A DNA stretch of 64,000 nucleotides from Atrina japonica. Its lineage: Eukaryota > Mollusca > Bivalvia > Pterioida > Pinnidae. The position numbers were made by a program, and so were the translations under genes. Where the stretch lies: positions 2,554,001 to 2,618,000 of the forward strand of contig BROG01000005.1 of the NCBI GenBank assembly GCA_030159075.1, written 5' to 3'. Shown here in pieces: positions 24,801 to 43,369 of the stretch (positions are counted from its first letter, which is position 1; each line of letters begins with the position of its first letter). A model generated the notes under the pieces. That model was not told where the DNA came from. It saw nothing but the letters and a program-made list of their open reading frames with translations, and ran no database searches.

Positions 24801-26331
24801 GGTCGGTATAATAGTCTTGTTTGCGACTACTCTGTTTCACTAAGTGAAATGTTGAGTTGCCTTTTCGTTGGCGGTTGTTGAGACGTCTGTACCAATTGTG
24901 ACGAGGATACACTCCTCACGTGTTTTACTGGACTTGACTGTGGACTCACGGCGGGTGTGACCGGTCGACAGGGGATGCTTACTCCTCCATGGCACCTGAT
25001 CCCACCTCTTGGTTTCCAGAGGTCCGTGTTTGTCCATTTTTTACCTGATTTGTATCTATGTCCTGGACATTCTATTGATTTATGCTTTGGTATCTGAGAT
25101 TTTTATATTAATTAATTTTGTAGTTTCTTGTTATTTTCATTTAGTTCTATTCACATTTCGTTGGTAGTTTAGTTTAGTTTGAGTGTTTTAGTTATCCATT
25201 TGTTTGATTTCAATTTTGTAACTTTATAACCTTATACATTTAACGTGTATGTGTACGTTTTGTTATGTTATTATAATTATTTGTCCTGAGGTCGTCCCGA
25301 AAAATTTTGCCCGTGTCGTTAGTCATTTCAGTGCTTTATATATTCTTTTCATGACTTGTATTTATTGATTAGATCCGACACCCTAGGTTATATAATATGT
25401 TGTTGGCTTTATATATATTAAAAAGTACCTAATGTGGAAAGTTAACAGGTTAAATTTACTTGACATTAGATTTAAACATCTTAATGAATCACTGACGGCG
25501 GGTAGATCTCAACTATGCTTAGGCTATCAATTTGTAAGTGCTCCAAATGTCAGCTTGACGCTGGAAAAAAGTTTGAAATGATGTCGTTCCTTTTTAATAT
25601 TTAGATCTTCATGTACATACAATATAATGAAATATTCCCTTTTCACTTATGACAGTTATGACATAGCCTGCGAAAATTTTAAAAAAAATCACTAAATGAT
25701 TGTACAAATGAATTGAAATCAATCACTGATATGCTTTCTTTATTGTTTACAGACTTTCAAAACTAGTTTGAAGCGGGTTCAACAAGAGCTATTCACAAAA
25801 GTAAAACGAATTCCACTTTCTGTTGGAAGTAAGAAAAATGCTCAAAGTTTTTCAGCTGATAAGGAATTCAAGCAGTATATAGAAGAAACCGACGAGGAGC
25901 AGGATGATAACGTCTATCCTGACATTTTAAAACTAAACGTTCAAACTGTATACAAAAGAAATAATAAACAGCAAATTACGGAACCGCCTCTGCCTCCAAA
26001 GAACAGTGTGAAACCTAAAAGTTATCGAGATTCCTTAACAGTCGGAATGACGTTTGATAAACCAATTGGAAAGATTGTCCCCACTGTGCTTCCGGAGTTA
26101 AGGGAAGATGCTGTTGAGATATCATTGGACAGTATGACCGTCGAGCAGTTATACATGCGTCTTGTTGATTGTGGTCTTCCTGATCTAGCTGCTAGCTGTC
26201 AAAAAGAAAAAATAGACGGGGAATTTATTTGTAGTTTCAACAATAAGGATCTTAAAGAAATGTTTTCACTGACAGATCTGCACTTAAAGAAGATCGAAAG
26301 AATTAAGAGTGGCTGGAAACCAAGACATTGA
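21862..26331 (+). CDS. Gene 1: GAREM-like adaptor, 3' part (tyrosine motifs and SAM domain)
   Basis: Predicted exons are 21862-21966, 22278-22424, 23253-23299 and 25753-26331 (stop 26329-26331). Junction phases fit: 1-1, 1-1, 1-0, then 0. Exon one carries SSDDEYEPV, exon two EEEPPIYDEINEED, exon three KVYVYMS; these are acidic tyrosine motifs of the kind bound by SH2 domains. The last exon has a basic and proline-containing linker (PPLPPK) and then a SAM domain over its final 65 or so residues, from TVEQLYMRL to the lysine-rich end. CABIT proteins with a C-terminal SAM domain are the GAREM type, acting in growth-factor/MAPK signalling. No intact CABIT exon precedes it here, so it may be a 5'-truncated relic or start elsewhere. 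The acceptor at 22277 is the least certain. A Penelope-like insertion sits in the last intron. Confidence 0.7.
22070..22103. repeat. (ATC)n trinucleotide repeat
   Basis: Short run in the intron after the exon at 21862. It produces a histidine run in one artefact frame. Confidence 0.85.
22620..23075. repeat. Irregular tandem repeat in a gene 1 intron
   Basis: Words such as 'acaacagtccactactac', 'cacaacactcaact' and 'aatgtgacaat' recur every 60 or so bases with much divergence. Intronic; no coding potential seen. Confidence 0.5.
23735..23873 (-). repeat. Penelope-like terminal segment, inverted relative to its neighbour
   Basis: Minus-strand copy of the terminal segment, lying immediately 5' of the plus-strand endonuclease frame. 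With 24885-25110 it frames the insertion as an inverted pair. Confidence 0.75.
23874..24232 (+). pseudogene. GIY-YIG endonuclease of a Penelope-like element
   Basis: The open frame contains 'CVYLITCNVCQKQYAGET' (the GIY-YIG-like core with its cysteines), then RRITNHRS with the conserved arginine, a histidine-containing 'GHEW', and a C-terminal 'ERKRKENFWI' where the family's catalytic glutamate lies. The arrangement matches endonucleases of Penelope-like retroelements. An ATG at 23792 lies inside the inverted terminal segment, so the true start is doubtful. The domain itself looks intact, ends in a stop at 24230-24232, and is separated from the RT fragment by about 250 bases. Confidence 0.8.
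24486..24881 (+). pseudogene. Penelope-like RT thumb fragment
   Basis: The frame from about 24486 reads ASYLDILLNINTDGK, later 'YDKRDDFAFPIVNFPHL', 'YGVYISQMIRYARAC' and 'RKFYGRYNSLVCDY'. This is the same C-terminal half of RT seen on the minus strand at 14870-15240. Fingers and palm are missing, so this is a 5'-deleted copy. It ends at a stop and passes directly into the terminal segment. Confidence 0.8.
24882..25110 (+). repeat. Penelope-like terminal segment
   Basis: The best-preserved copy of the element end: 'gactgtggactcacggcggg', 'gaccggtcgacaggggatgc', 'ggtccgtgtttgtccatttt' and 'ggtatctgagattttt'. Used here as the reference for the other fragments. Confidence 0.85.
25110..25750. other. 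Gene 1 intron, no gene seen
   Basis: AT-rich intron between the retroelement insertion and the SAM exon. It ends in the acceptor 'tattgtttacag' at 25741-25752. Confidence 0.5.
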
Positions 26332-26550
26332 TTCCCATATGTTTGGTCTGTGAATGTTCGTGTTATGTAATCACATACATTCAGTAAAAAGAAAGAAAGA
26401 CACTTAAAAGATTCATGGTGAATATTGGCTCACCTGAATGGTAATATTTGAAGACTGTCACATATGTATAACGTAGACGTTATTATTTGTTAGATTGAAT
26501 ATTATTTAATCAAACTATATTTACTTGTTTTACAGGGCTTCGACCGACAT

Positions 26551-26556
26551 AATAAA
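26551..26556 (+). promoter_or_regulatory. Polyadenylation signal candidate, gene 1
   Basis: AATAAA about 220 bases after the gene 1 stop codon; the first canonical hexamer seen downstream. Confidence 0.45.
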
Positions 26557-26559
26557 ATT

Positions 26560-29500
26560 TACTCAAGACTAAGAAAATTTTCTTGAAATAGTCTGCTAAA
26601 CTAATCAAATTTTAGTATGAACCAAGTTCAGAAAAATATCAATGTAAATCTCAAGTTTTTTGGTGCCGTGCTCTGGGCCTGGTACGATAAAACTAAAGAA
26701 TTTACTCGAGTCTGAGGATATTCTGAAATTGGCCTGATCAGCCAAAAAGAATTTCAAGATTAGCCAAAGTTAAGTAGAAATTTAGACTTAATTAATTCTC
26801 AACTTTTATGCTGCCGGACTCTGGATGTTTTTTATGTTATATAACTAAGACGTGACATTCGCCAAAGTTGTTTTACTGTGGTATGATCCTTTTTCCTTCC
26901 GATTTTAATTTTTTTTTAAATTGTTTCGAACAGTTACGAACAGATCAATAGTGTGTTTGTTCATTCTTTATTTTGTCGTCTCTTAATAATTATCATTCAA
27001 TCAATTTTCTACGCCTGAAGTAAGTCAAATCATAATAGTAAAGAGCTATACATTTTATGTACATGACCGGATATTGAATTTTTAAAGAGTAGCTGGTATG
27101 TGTATTGACTAACTTAACCTTACCTACGGAAGCGTGTATACCCAGGCATGGTTTCATACGAATACAAATTATATCAGATTGGGGTTTATTTATTTGTGGA
27201 TATTTATCTGATTTTGTAAAAAAAAAAATGTAAATAACCATAATCCCATTAATTTTTGCCAAATATAAAGAAATTTTCCAAGTGTAAAGTTGTATGTGTG
27301 GTTATGGATTATGGACAGAACGAACATGACAGATTAGAAACAATGTAATCCATCTGCATCTATAAAACAATTTTATATTTTGAAGGATGGAGAAATAAAT
27401 TATGATCTTATCCAATATTTTCAAAGTTTTATATTCATCACATTCTTCAATTGCCTAATTGTGTTTAATATGCTTTGTTACCACTTGCTTGAATAGTATA
27501 TTAACAAATCAATATGATAATTAAATAATTAAATTGGCTTAGAACCAAGTTTTGATGTCATCTATTGTTGTATTTGTCCATTACATCTTATTATGGACTC
27601 TTCTGAGTCCATCGTTAAATCCAAAAGAGTCCATTATTTTGTTATAATAATGACTACTCGTACTTGACTACAATTAAAAACAATTAAACATTTACTATAT
27701 AATACTATATTACCATAGTACTTCAGTTTCACAATATGCATAGGCATAATTTGTTTTCATCATTTTCTGAATCTTAAGCTCTATTATTTCACCCTTAATG
27801 AAACGATAGCTGTGGTCTTGTTGTAGAGTGTTCGAGGCGCATGCGGGATACCAAAGTTGAATTGAGTTGAAGCGCCAGAGTCATTCCAGATTATATACCT
27901 TCGCATCATTGCACAGAAAACACGTTGGAGAGAATGACATTGAAAAATCGGTTGATTTTGCTGCATCTTATGAAAAGCATATTGCAGTGTTAGCAATGTT
28001 CACACAATGGTACATAGCTGATGCACTCCAGGGCTTTGTATGGTTACCATTCTCCTCAAATGTTGTTTGTTCTCTTGCAAATGAACATCATTACAATCCT
28101 CGTAAAGTTTTATTTCCTGTTAATGAATGTAGCATTAATGACAACAACAATGCATTGTGTATTCTGCGTTAAGTGTCTGTCTTCGTGTATAACTGAGCTT
28201 AGCAAATGTAACCCCAAGTTCAGTGTTAACTATTATTGGCATTAGTTACAGCAGTATTTATACAGCAGTATTTATGAACTCATATGACCGGTGTCCTAAT
28301 TGTAGCAGCAAAGTAGATTCTTCGGAAAACAGGTACAGTTGTTTAATATTATATATGCCCTACATATGAAAGTATAATATGCGAGCGCCAGCCAGCTCTT
28401 TCTTGTGGAGATGTTCCAACTTGAGTTAAGTCCATTAATTACAGCGCCCTCTTAAGTGTGTACTGTGGGCTTCAAAACGTTTACTACCGGTACCAGAATT
28501 CCTAGAAACATGGCTGCCGTAAATGTCTAATCTGATTGATTGAATTATACGCGTGGTTGAGTACAATGGGTTTGTTGACAGGCTGATCCCGTAATAGCTG
28601 TATTAGTAACAACCTACTGTGCGTCCCAGTAAACCCGGGAAGTATATTGTTGAAGTTTATATCAAAGAAATCATAGATTTAGCAATGGAATTGCTATTAT
28701 ATTTAAAGAAAGTCATAGTCGTAATCAATTTCTTATTCAAATATGAAGTAGATCCTCCGATAATCGAGATCTTAGTTAAACTCTTTATGATTTTCTGACC
28801 TCGATTAGCGGTAATGACAGTGGCCATTGTTTTTGTTGCTTTTCATTGGAACTATTATTTTGATCGGGGTGTATACATCTCATCACTCGTAAGTCACCAT
28901 AGAAACTGGATTGAAAACACTGGCGAAACACCCTTGCAAGTGAATGGACTCCAACGTTGACTTGCGCAGTACAACCTTGTTTATTAACATCCGGTTACAT
29001 TTTCAAGAAAGATAATGAATAGAATTTAGCAATTCGTGATTATTTAATATTCACTGTATTTTGAAATGTAATATGTTAATATATTATATATAATGACTGT
29101 ATGGATAATGTTCCCAAATGATGACATTTTCACGAAATATTGACAAAAACACTTTCCAAAGTTCCCGGGACAAACAGTAGATATGACGGCTTATCTACAT
29201 CTTATTGTTCCAATAAAATAACGCCAAATGCGCCTTACCAATAATTTGGCAACAATTTTAGCATGATTTTCAGCAAACAAAGCGAGCTCTTTATGGTAGG
29301 GGAATGGGGATAGAAAATGAGCTGTGCATTGGATGCAGAACTGTCTGCATCAATAAAAACCTTGTAATGTTTCTAACCCGATGCATTTAATGTTACATTA
29401 CGATCTTACAATGACAATGCTGTGCTCGCCTCAAGGCAATGTCTTAGTTCATATTACAGAATCATCAATCGATACCCGAAATTCAATGTCCATTAGAATA

Positions 29501-31120
29501 CGACAAATTAGATATTAAAACGGTCGCAACACGGAGCAATTGCGAATCCCAAACGGGTGTCCAGGAGATGTTATTAACCATCCTTTTATCACTGGGCGGT
29601 GTTTTTCGGACGCCCTGTTTTTCTCTTTCCTTGTGAATGTCATCTCAGTGTGCTCGCTTTATTGTGCTAGGAGATTGCTCTCGTTGTGTATGTCCAATGT
29701 AACAAACAGTGATCAATTGATTTATTAACATGGTGAATGAAGGATTGTATTATATAAATATAACATTCCACAGACGGTAGTAGTGGAAATTGTCACCCCG
29801 AGGAAATACATTGTCAACCTCGCCTCGGTTGACAATGATTTTCAAGAAATGTTATATCTTCAGGAATGTTATATTTATTATTTTATACCAATGCACTGTA
29901 TTGAAACATATATTATCCACTGAATTACTTAAAACACAAAATAAACTGCAACAACAGTATTACTTTTTATACTTTATTCATGCAAAAATCTACATGTGCG
30001 TAAGTTCATCACGTTCGTAATACAAACTGCCTTCGATACCCAAACCGTTCTTTGCCTGGATTTTGAATCCTAAGCATCAAGTGAGCATGTCTGTTTGGCT
30101 GACTTCAGCAAATATATTTTATAATGATATATCAATTCTGTCATTCATTTAATTTCGGTTGTTGTTTCTTTCGGTTCCAGTCTGCGTCGAAGAAATGCAT
30201 GTTACATGACTCATTTAGAGGTTACACCTAATTACTTCAAAGGAAAAACAAACGAACCGTGCGCGCATCCATTTCTGTGCATGTGATATTTTTATTGAAT
30301 ATCACCCTGCTGAATATCCCACTGGAATGACCGAGACAATGGAAAATACTCAACGCTTATTGCCATATGAAATCGCTAGAATTTATGAAGAGGTATAATA
30401 TTATAAATAATGCTGTTGGATATTTTGTAGATAAGAGTGTTGTATTGTTGGTTTCAGAAAGGTTACGAGAAGATTTTGATGTGCTGCATGCGAAGTAGCA
30501 TTCCATTCAAGTATTTTCCACAAAGCAAGCTGGATGCTTTCTAATTTTATTTTAAGTATAAATTAAATTTTCAGATTTTAGCATCTACAAAGAATGAGAC
30601 ATAATAATAAAAAGTAAAAAGCATGATGAGTTATATACATGTATTATTTTCATGCATAAAGGCACAGTGTCCAGCTAGCACGGTAATATACTAAAGAAGT
30701 GTTTCGTTTGAGCGGCGGATCGAATTAGAACGAAAAAATCGTATGTGTTAGTGAAAAAAATAACTTAAAGACTGAATGGCCATTGGAGTACCTGTTGCCA
30801 GACATGCTATGCTGTATATCATTTCCTGCTTAACACATGCATTCTCACTGAATCAATGTCAGTAATAAATCATGTTATTAATACATGTATTATGAGAGAG
30901 TAATTACACATCAAATTCAGGAAATCTAAAATGATGTATATGGACCATTAATAGTTTTAGTATTTGTTTTTAATGTTTTAATATTAAAATTGGTGTCAAG
31001 TGGAGCAGGAATTCTATTTGCATCTGCTTTGCTTCCCCCCAGTTTTCTAGAAAAGTCAAGCAATAGGATTGAAATAAATCCTAAGTATTTCCTTATTATG
31101 AAAAAATAACGATATGTCAT
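26560..31120. other. Intergenic, genes 1 to 2
   Basis: No gene is supported in this 4.5 kb. A palindrome 'tggactcttctgagtcca' lies at about 27593-27613. A foldback lies at 29760-29880. A 24-codon frame begins at 30327 and runs to a GTATAA that could be a splice donor. The gene 2 promoter probably lies in the last part, but no TATA box or initiator can be assigned. Confidence 0.5.
29758..29880. repeat. Foldback MITE
   Basis: Outer arms pair 'tataacattcc' with 'ggaatgttata'. The core is a tight hairpin, 'cattgtcaacc' and its complement around 29811-29841. Confidence 0.55.
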
Positions 31121-31133
31121 ACAGTTATGGAAG

Positions 31134-38126
<6,993 letters not shown>

Positions 38127-38883
38127 GTGAGAAGTATATAGAATTTTGTATTGATAAATGTCACAGTATTTATCATTTTACAGTACAGGTTATGAGCTAA
38201 AAAACTTATTTTAATTATTGACATCATATTCAAATACATGCTTATATGAATACTTACTGTTTCCATTTGCTACATCTTGCTGGCTGTCAAATCATAGGGT
38301 CTCTGAAGTATATTTTAATATTGTACTTTAACTTTAAAAAAATGTTGGTATATTTTTCTGATTCATTTACCTTTGTGTATTTTCAATTCAGGTTAATGAT
38401 CTCCTTAAAATATACTTCAATCGTTAAACTGTTAATTGACAGCATGAATTAATATGAAGATAGATTAATTCATATGTTTTCTTTAGAATTATATCTATGC
38501 AATAATCTTAGTCAGGTTTTGTTCCCGGGAGGTAACTAGTGTTTCCCAGTTTTTCGGTGGAAATTAGAGCCCGTCAAACGGAAATATTTTTTTTTCATTA
38601 CGAGATGATAAACGTTTTCACTGATAATGTTTGTATCTATTTTGCAAAGTTCTTTTTACTAGATAAACACCTCGCTATTCAATGTACAACTCATTGCTAT
38701 TTCTAACTTGGCATATCTTAAAGATGCATGTAATTGATGTAATTCATTGTATTAATTTAGTTTCATCTGAGCTACAGTCCAATTCACATAGATTGGCGGG
38801 GCAGAATAACCTTTCGATTATCATACAGATTATTCCATTCACTTTTCGGATATGCATATGTCAATTAAGAAATTAAAGACACA

Positions 38884-39490
38884 ATAGAATCAAGCACACA
38901 CGCTTCCTACTCGGATATTTCACGTACTATGGACACAGATAGGAAATTAACAACCAGGATTTACGACAAACGGGACGAGTTCGGCTTTCCCAATGTAAAT
39001 TTTCCATATTTAAGTAGTAATATCCTGCAATCTCTTGCGTATGGTGTTAAAGTCTCACACATGATCCTATATGCCAGACCTATTCTACATATGGACATTT
39101 GATATATAGAGGTAAAGTACAGTAACTTACTAACAAGTTATTGACGCATAGATATCGCGTTTGATATAAACGTACAGCAAATTTTTCAATCGGTATATTA
39201 GTTTTGTTTGCGATTACTCTTGTTTAACTAAATGAAATGTTGAGTTGCCTGTTCGTTGGTGGCTGTTGAGTCGTCTGTGAAAACTGTGACGAGGATTTGT
39301 TCCCCACTTATTTTATTTGAATTTGACTATGGACTCACGGCGAGTATGACCGGTCTGCGGGGGATCATTACTCCTCCATGACACCTAATCCCACCTCTGA
39401 ATTTCCAGAGTTCGTGTTCGTCCAATGTTCACCGGAATAATGTCCTGGACATCCCGAAGATTTATACTTGTATCTGATAGTTTTATATAT
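38884..39490 (+). pseudogene. Penelope-like RT thumb plus terminus, heavily decayed
   Basis: 'gaatcaagcacacacgcttc' opens the same RT segment as 24486. The YDKRDDF-like and FPHLSSN-like parts are readable through substitutions and indels, then the terminal segment follows to 39490. Inserted between gene 2 exon three and the possible last exon. Confidence 0.7.
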
Positions 39491-39710
39491 TTAAAACTTT
39501 TTCTGGAATAGAGTTTTATTCCAAGTCGGATAATCATAGACCTGTAAGATGACCGATTACTCTTGACAGTATCAATTTAATCTCGCTATGCTTTATAACC
39601 TAAAATTTAAACTCGTCCAGGTTGAAAAGGGTTCGGGAGACTCCACCCGCCAAGTTATATGGATTTTATTTACTATACACTTGGTTTGAATAAAGTTGTT
39701 TTTATACTAG

Positions 39711-39845
39711 GATTTACGATCAAATGCGACGGATGTAAGAACACCTAAGCTTCACTTCCCTCAATGCTTTACATCCCCTCGTGTACTGCAAAAGAAAACA
39801 AAGAGACGAAAGGACAATATGGAAGAACACGAAACTTCGATATGA
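39711..39845 (+). CDS. Possible terminal exon of gene 2 (no SAM domain)
   Basis: After the acceptor 'gtttttatactag', a phase-0 frame of 44 codons runs to TGA at 39843, which is the phase gene 2 exon three demands. The product is short and ends in a basic stretch (QKKTKRRKDN). An AATAAA follows at 39872. If real, gene 2 would encode a CABIT protein without SAM. There is no homology support, so this rests on phase, acceptor and poly(A) signal only. Confidence 0.3.
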   Translation, partial: DLRSNATDVRTPKLHFPQCFTSPRVLQKKTKRRKDNMEEHETSI

Positions 39846-39871
39846 AAACCTAGTCGCACATCTCAATTATA

Positions 39872-39877
39872 AATAAA
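39872..39877 (+). promoter_or_regulatory. Polyadenylation signal candidate, gene 2
   Basis: AATAAA 27 bases after the putative stop at 39845. Confidence 0.3.
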
Positions 39878-40389
39878 GTATCAACTGCAAAGAAAAATGG
39901 AAGAACTGTTCTGGAAAGGAGTAAATTAACTTAACAATCTGTTTGTCGTTAACTCGAGGCAGATCGCAAATCAATAAGATGATAGTTATATCTATACACG
40001 ATGTTTCGACAACTATACTTGTACATGCATTTAAGCCAGATATATAAATTTTATTTATTTTTTTTATTTTTATTTTTTGTCTGTATTGTAAACAAACAAC
40101 TTTGTTATATTGTTAATATCATTTTCAGATAATTATGCTTGTACAAATAACGATGATAATTATATGACTGAATCGCTAATATTATAACGGTATTGTATTT
40201 TTTGTTTGTTTGCATGTTATCTAACGCCACACTAAACAGCTTTTTTAATTCATATGGTGGCGAGCATTTTTATTGGTGGAGGAGAGAATCCGGTTATGTT
40301 CATTTAATACAAAGCTTGATGTCAACAAGTATGATGAATCGCTTTCAAATTTTGTTTTCCTTGTGAAATAGAGACAGTTATTTTACGAA

Positions 40390-40548
40390 TACATATACAA
40401 AACTGCACATATGTTTCTATCCGTATTATCAGACTGCACGCGAACAAGAGCGTAGCTCGAGTTGAATCCATCTGCTGCAACAATCAAGTGCAGTCTGATG
40501 ATACGGATAGAAACATTTGTGTGGTTTTGTATTTATTACATGTCCCTT
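40390..40548. mobile_element. MITE with long terminal inverted repeats
   Basis: 'tttctatccgtattatcaga' pairs with 'tctgatgatacggatagaaa', and the pairing extends outward to 'tacaaaactgcac' and its complement. About 155 bp with no frame. Confidence 0.75.
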
Positions 40549-40804
40549 ATTTATTTATATGTGTACACAAATTTAAAATTAATTCCGCTTTTAACGACGC
40601 CATCAAATATTTTGTATGACATGAATGCTATTTAGAAAAGTAGCTTCGGCGACATTACGTATTGCACGGGCGTATTGAACTCTGTATTGTAACTGTATGA
40701 TAACATGTGCATGTAATACATACATAAGTACGAATAGAATTAACAGAAGCTAAAATTGTTTGATTTGATTTTGATTTTTGTTATACGCTACACTAAACAC
40801 TTTA

Positions 40805-40895
40805 GGATCCAGCGGGACTCGAACCAGCGCTGACCAGCAGTGAGAGACTAAAATTGGACCGAGCCTTATAGTAAACAGTAACAGTTCCTGAATTA
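40805..40895 (-). repeat. tRNA-like B-box fragment, probable old SINE
   Basis: On the minus strand 'ggttcgagtcccgctgg' is a good RNA polymerase III B box with the following stem. No convincing A box or cloverleaf could be built, so a tRNA gene is not called. Confidence 0.35.
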
Positions 40896-40899
40896 AGTC

Positions 40900-43080
40900 G
40901 ATAACCTGGATTATTTGTTAATGTTGTCAGTATAGATAAAAAAATTAACTTTGATTTCTATAAACCTACCTTCAGAACTCAATCATCAACTGAATAACCA
41001 TTGAACAAATCCTGCAGACATCCTCGGTCTCCTGACACTCAATAGCTAAGACCTTTTTGAGATTCAGGACTATTGATGTTTGTGTGCATAGAGTTGTTCC
41101 CTGATTCAATTCAGATGAGGTATACACTGACCTTTTTTAAGTTTGTAATTCATGTATGCTGAAAAAAGTCGAGTTACCTTTCCTAAACATCCCATCTCTT
41201 CGTCCAGCTACAACCTCACTGGCAAAATGAAAGAATCATGTACCTTTTAAAAGACAGTTTTCGATGAATAATTTATTAATTATATCATTTAAAAAGATCG
41301 TTTTTATTTTGTTTAATATAAAAATCTCAGATACCAAAGTATAAATCAATAGAATGTACAGGACATAGATACAAATCTGGTAAAAATGAACAAAGACGGA
41401 CCTCTAGAAACCAAGAGGTGGGATCAGGTGCCTTAATTTAGATATTTAAGATTCCACCTCAAAACAATGTATGCATTAAGCAAATAAATTTCATAACGGG
41501 ACAATTAAGTTATACAGAAATGTTCCTTACAAACGTATATGAAAGACAAGTACAAAATATATTACTCTACCACATATGGTGTGTATGTCTCCCAAATTGT
41601 GTAAATATCTAAATACAATCTGTCAAACTGGATTTTTGTTTTTATTAAACGTTTTATACAAAAATATATTCTTTAAAAACCCCAGGTAGAAAAAAATCTT
41701 CCAAAGTTGTTATTTCTGAAAAGGAATCGATTTTGAATAATTGGCGAGTTAACGGATTATTTCATAGATGGCAGAAATGCCATCGGCGTATATCATTCAT
41801 TCCAGGCAAGCAATCTATACATCACATGTTAAAAGTTTCTACGCGTACGTTTTTTTTTTAAATCAATCATTAGATCCAGTCGCAAGACGTATTTTTATCA
41901 AAGTGACAGTATGTTTTTAACTATCACCAATATGTAAAACGTAAGAGTTAGGAAGTCCAGGATGCATACAAAGATGGTGAATATTGGAAATACATTGACC
42001 TCCGGAAGCAACTCAGGTGGATTCCTGGTGAGTCGTTCCTGATGACCAATCACATCCACACGTACATTGTAATTATAAAAAGGTCTGTGTATCGACTAAA
42101 AACTTCTACTATTTTATATCTAACCTCTAGTGATATGTTGCCATAAGAATAATTTGAATATCTCGACTGATTTACAAGGTGCTTCTTACAGGAGTTATCC
42201 CACTATACTTGTCAGGAAATGACTAGAAGATTTCCGATTGTTGTGTAAGTATTCAGGGATCCTGACAACGTCAAAATTTCTAAAGGTCCATGCATGCCTA
42301 CAGTTTTTTGTCTATCTTTCGTAATTTGCTACTAATAACATCCTATTGTGGTCAGTGTGCTATCCATATCATAACGGCCAGTGTAACACTTAACAAAGAT
42401 GCAAAACATTTTTGCATTTTAGATTATTGAAATTTTAATTAAAAAATTGTATCACATATCAAAAACTATTTTAGAGTTCATATTTCTGAGTTAAAATATC
42501 AAATATCTAAAATCATTTTGAGTTTTTGAAATTTTTGATATTTAAGATTTTCGAGTTTTTGATGTTTCAGAATTCCAAAATAAGTAAAAACAGAAGTGTA
42601 CAGCATCCGAGTGATTATAATCCCGATGGACGACTAAAAGTATGTTTATGAGTACTAAATTGTATAATCCTCATTTAGCAAATATATAAGGATACGACTG
42701 CCCAAATGTGACAATCACACTTGTCATAAAACTGGGCAATTACCTGAATTGATGGACAAGCAAGCCCTATACATTTTGCTGGCAAATTACAATAAAAATA
42801 GTATTTTAAATCAAAACAAAACTACATTTGTATATTAAGACATATTTTTCCATGGACAATAAAAAGAGGATAGGTAGAGAGAGATAGTGCTTAAAGCTTT
42901 AAGTCAAGGGAAATAAGAAAAAGAAAATTGAAACTTTTTTTCTCCTTTTTCTTGAATGAAGGGAAATACATTACTGTACCTCTTATGCACATAAGGATTC
43001 GATAAAACATTTAAAAAATGAAACATTTAACATCGAAAACAATGATCACAAAAAGAGCAAACTGGATTTCCGTTTTAAAA
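40900..43080. other. Intergenic; one Penelope-like end, otherwise nothing seen
   Basis: Apart from the Penelope-like fragment at 41318-41440, this AT-rich stretch shows no supported gene. 42450-42560 is low-complexity ('tttttgatattt'-type words). Confidence 0.5.
41318..41440 (-). repeat. Penelope-like terminal fragment, minus strand
   Basis: 'aaaatctcagataccaaagt' through 'gaggtgggatcaggtgcc'. Only the outermost part is present. Confidence 0.7.
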
Positions 43081-43124
43081 GCCATATTCAGACTTATGAG
43101 GCGAGATCTTATGACAGGTGGTCT

Positions 43125-43336
43125 TTAAGCAAGGTCCCAAGGAGAGAACGCTTCAACGTCTACGGCGACCAGGTGATCGTCGAGCGGTTTAACAAGACGC
43201 TGGTGGAACAACTGTTCACCTATCAGTACTACGAGGAGATGAGAGCCGACAAAAGGAATAGAGAATGGGCGAAACGCTTGCCGGAGGTCATGAAGGCAAT
43301 CAACTCCGAGACCGAGCGGTCCGAAAAATTTTAACC
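43125..43336 (+). pseudogene. Integrase C-terminal fragment of a decayed Polinton
   Basis: The plus-strand frame reads VERFNKTLVEQL, then a tyrosine-rich segment and 'REWAKRLPEVMKAIN'. The VERFN-type helix containing the third catalytic glutamate is typical of retroviral-like integrases such as those of Polintons. Only the last part of the domain remains and it ends at a stop near 43336. Base composition is much richer in GC than the flanks and continues into the polymerase remnant next door. Confidence 0.6.
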
Positions 43337-43369
43337 TGCTAATAATATACAACCGTTCATCGGGCCCTT

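Noticed and set aside
27867..28245. Frames of 74-101 codons between genes 1 and 2
   Set aside because: No recognisable domain, no splice-site support, composition like the flanks.
30327..30398. 24-codon frame before a GTATAA, upstream of gene 2
   Set aside because: Could be a leader exon, but no acceptor in the right phase joins it convincingly to 31134, which has its own good start.
40805..40895. Possible tRNA gene
   Set aside because: Only the B box is good; acceptor stem, anticodon arm and A box could not be paired.
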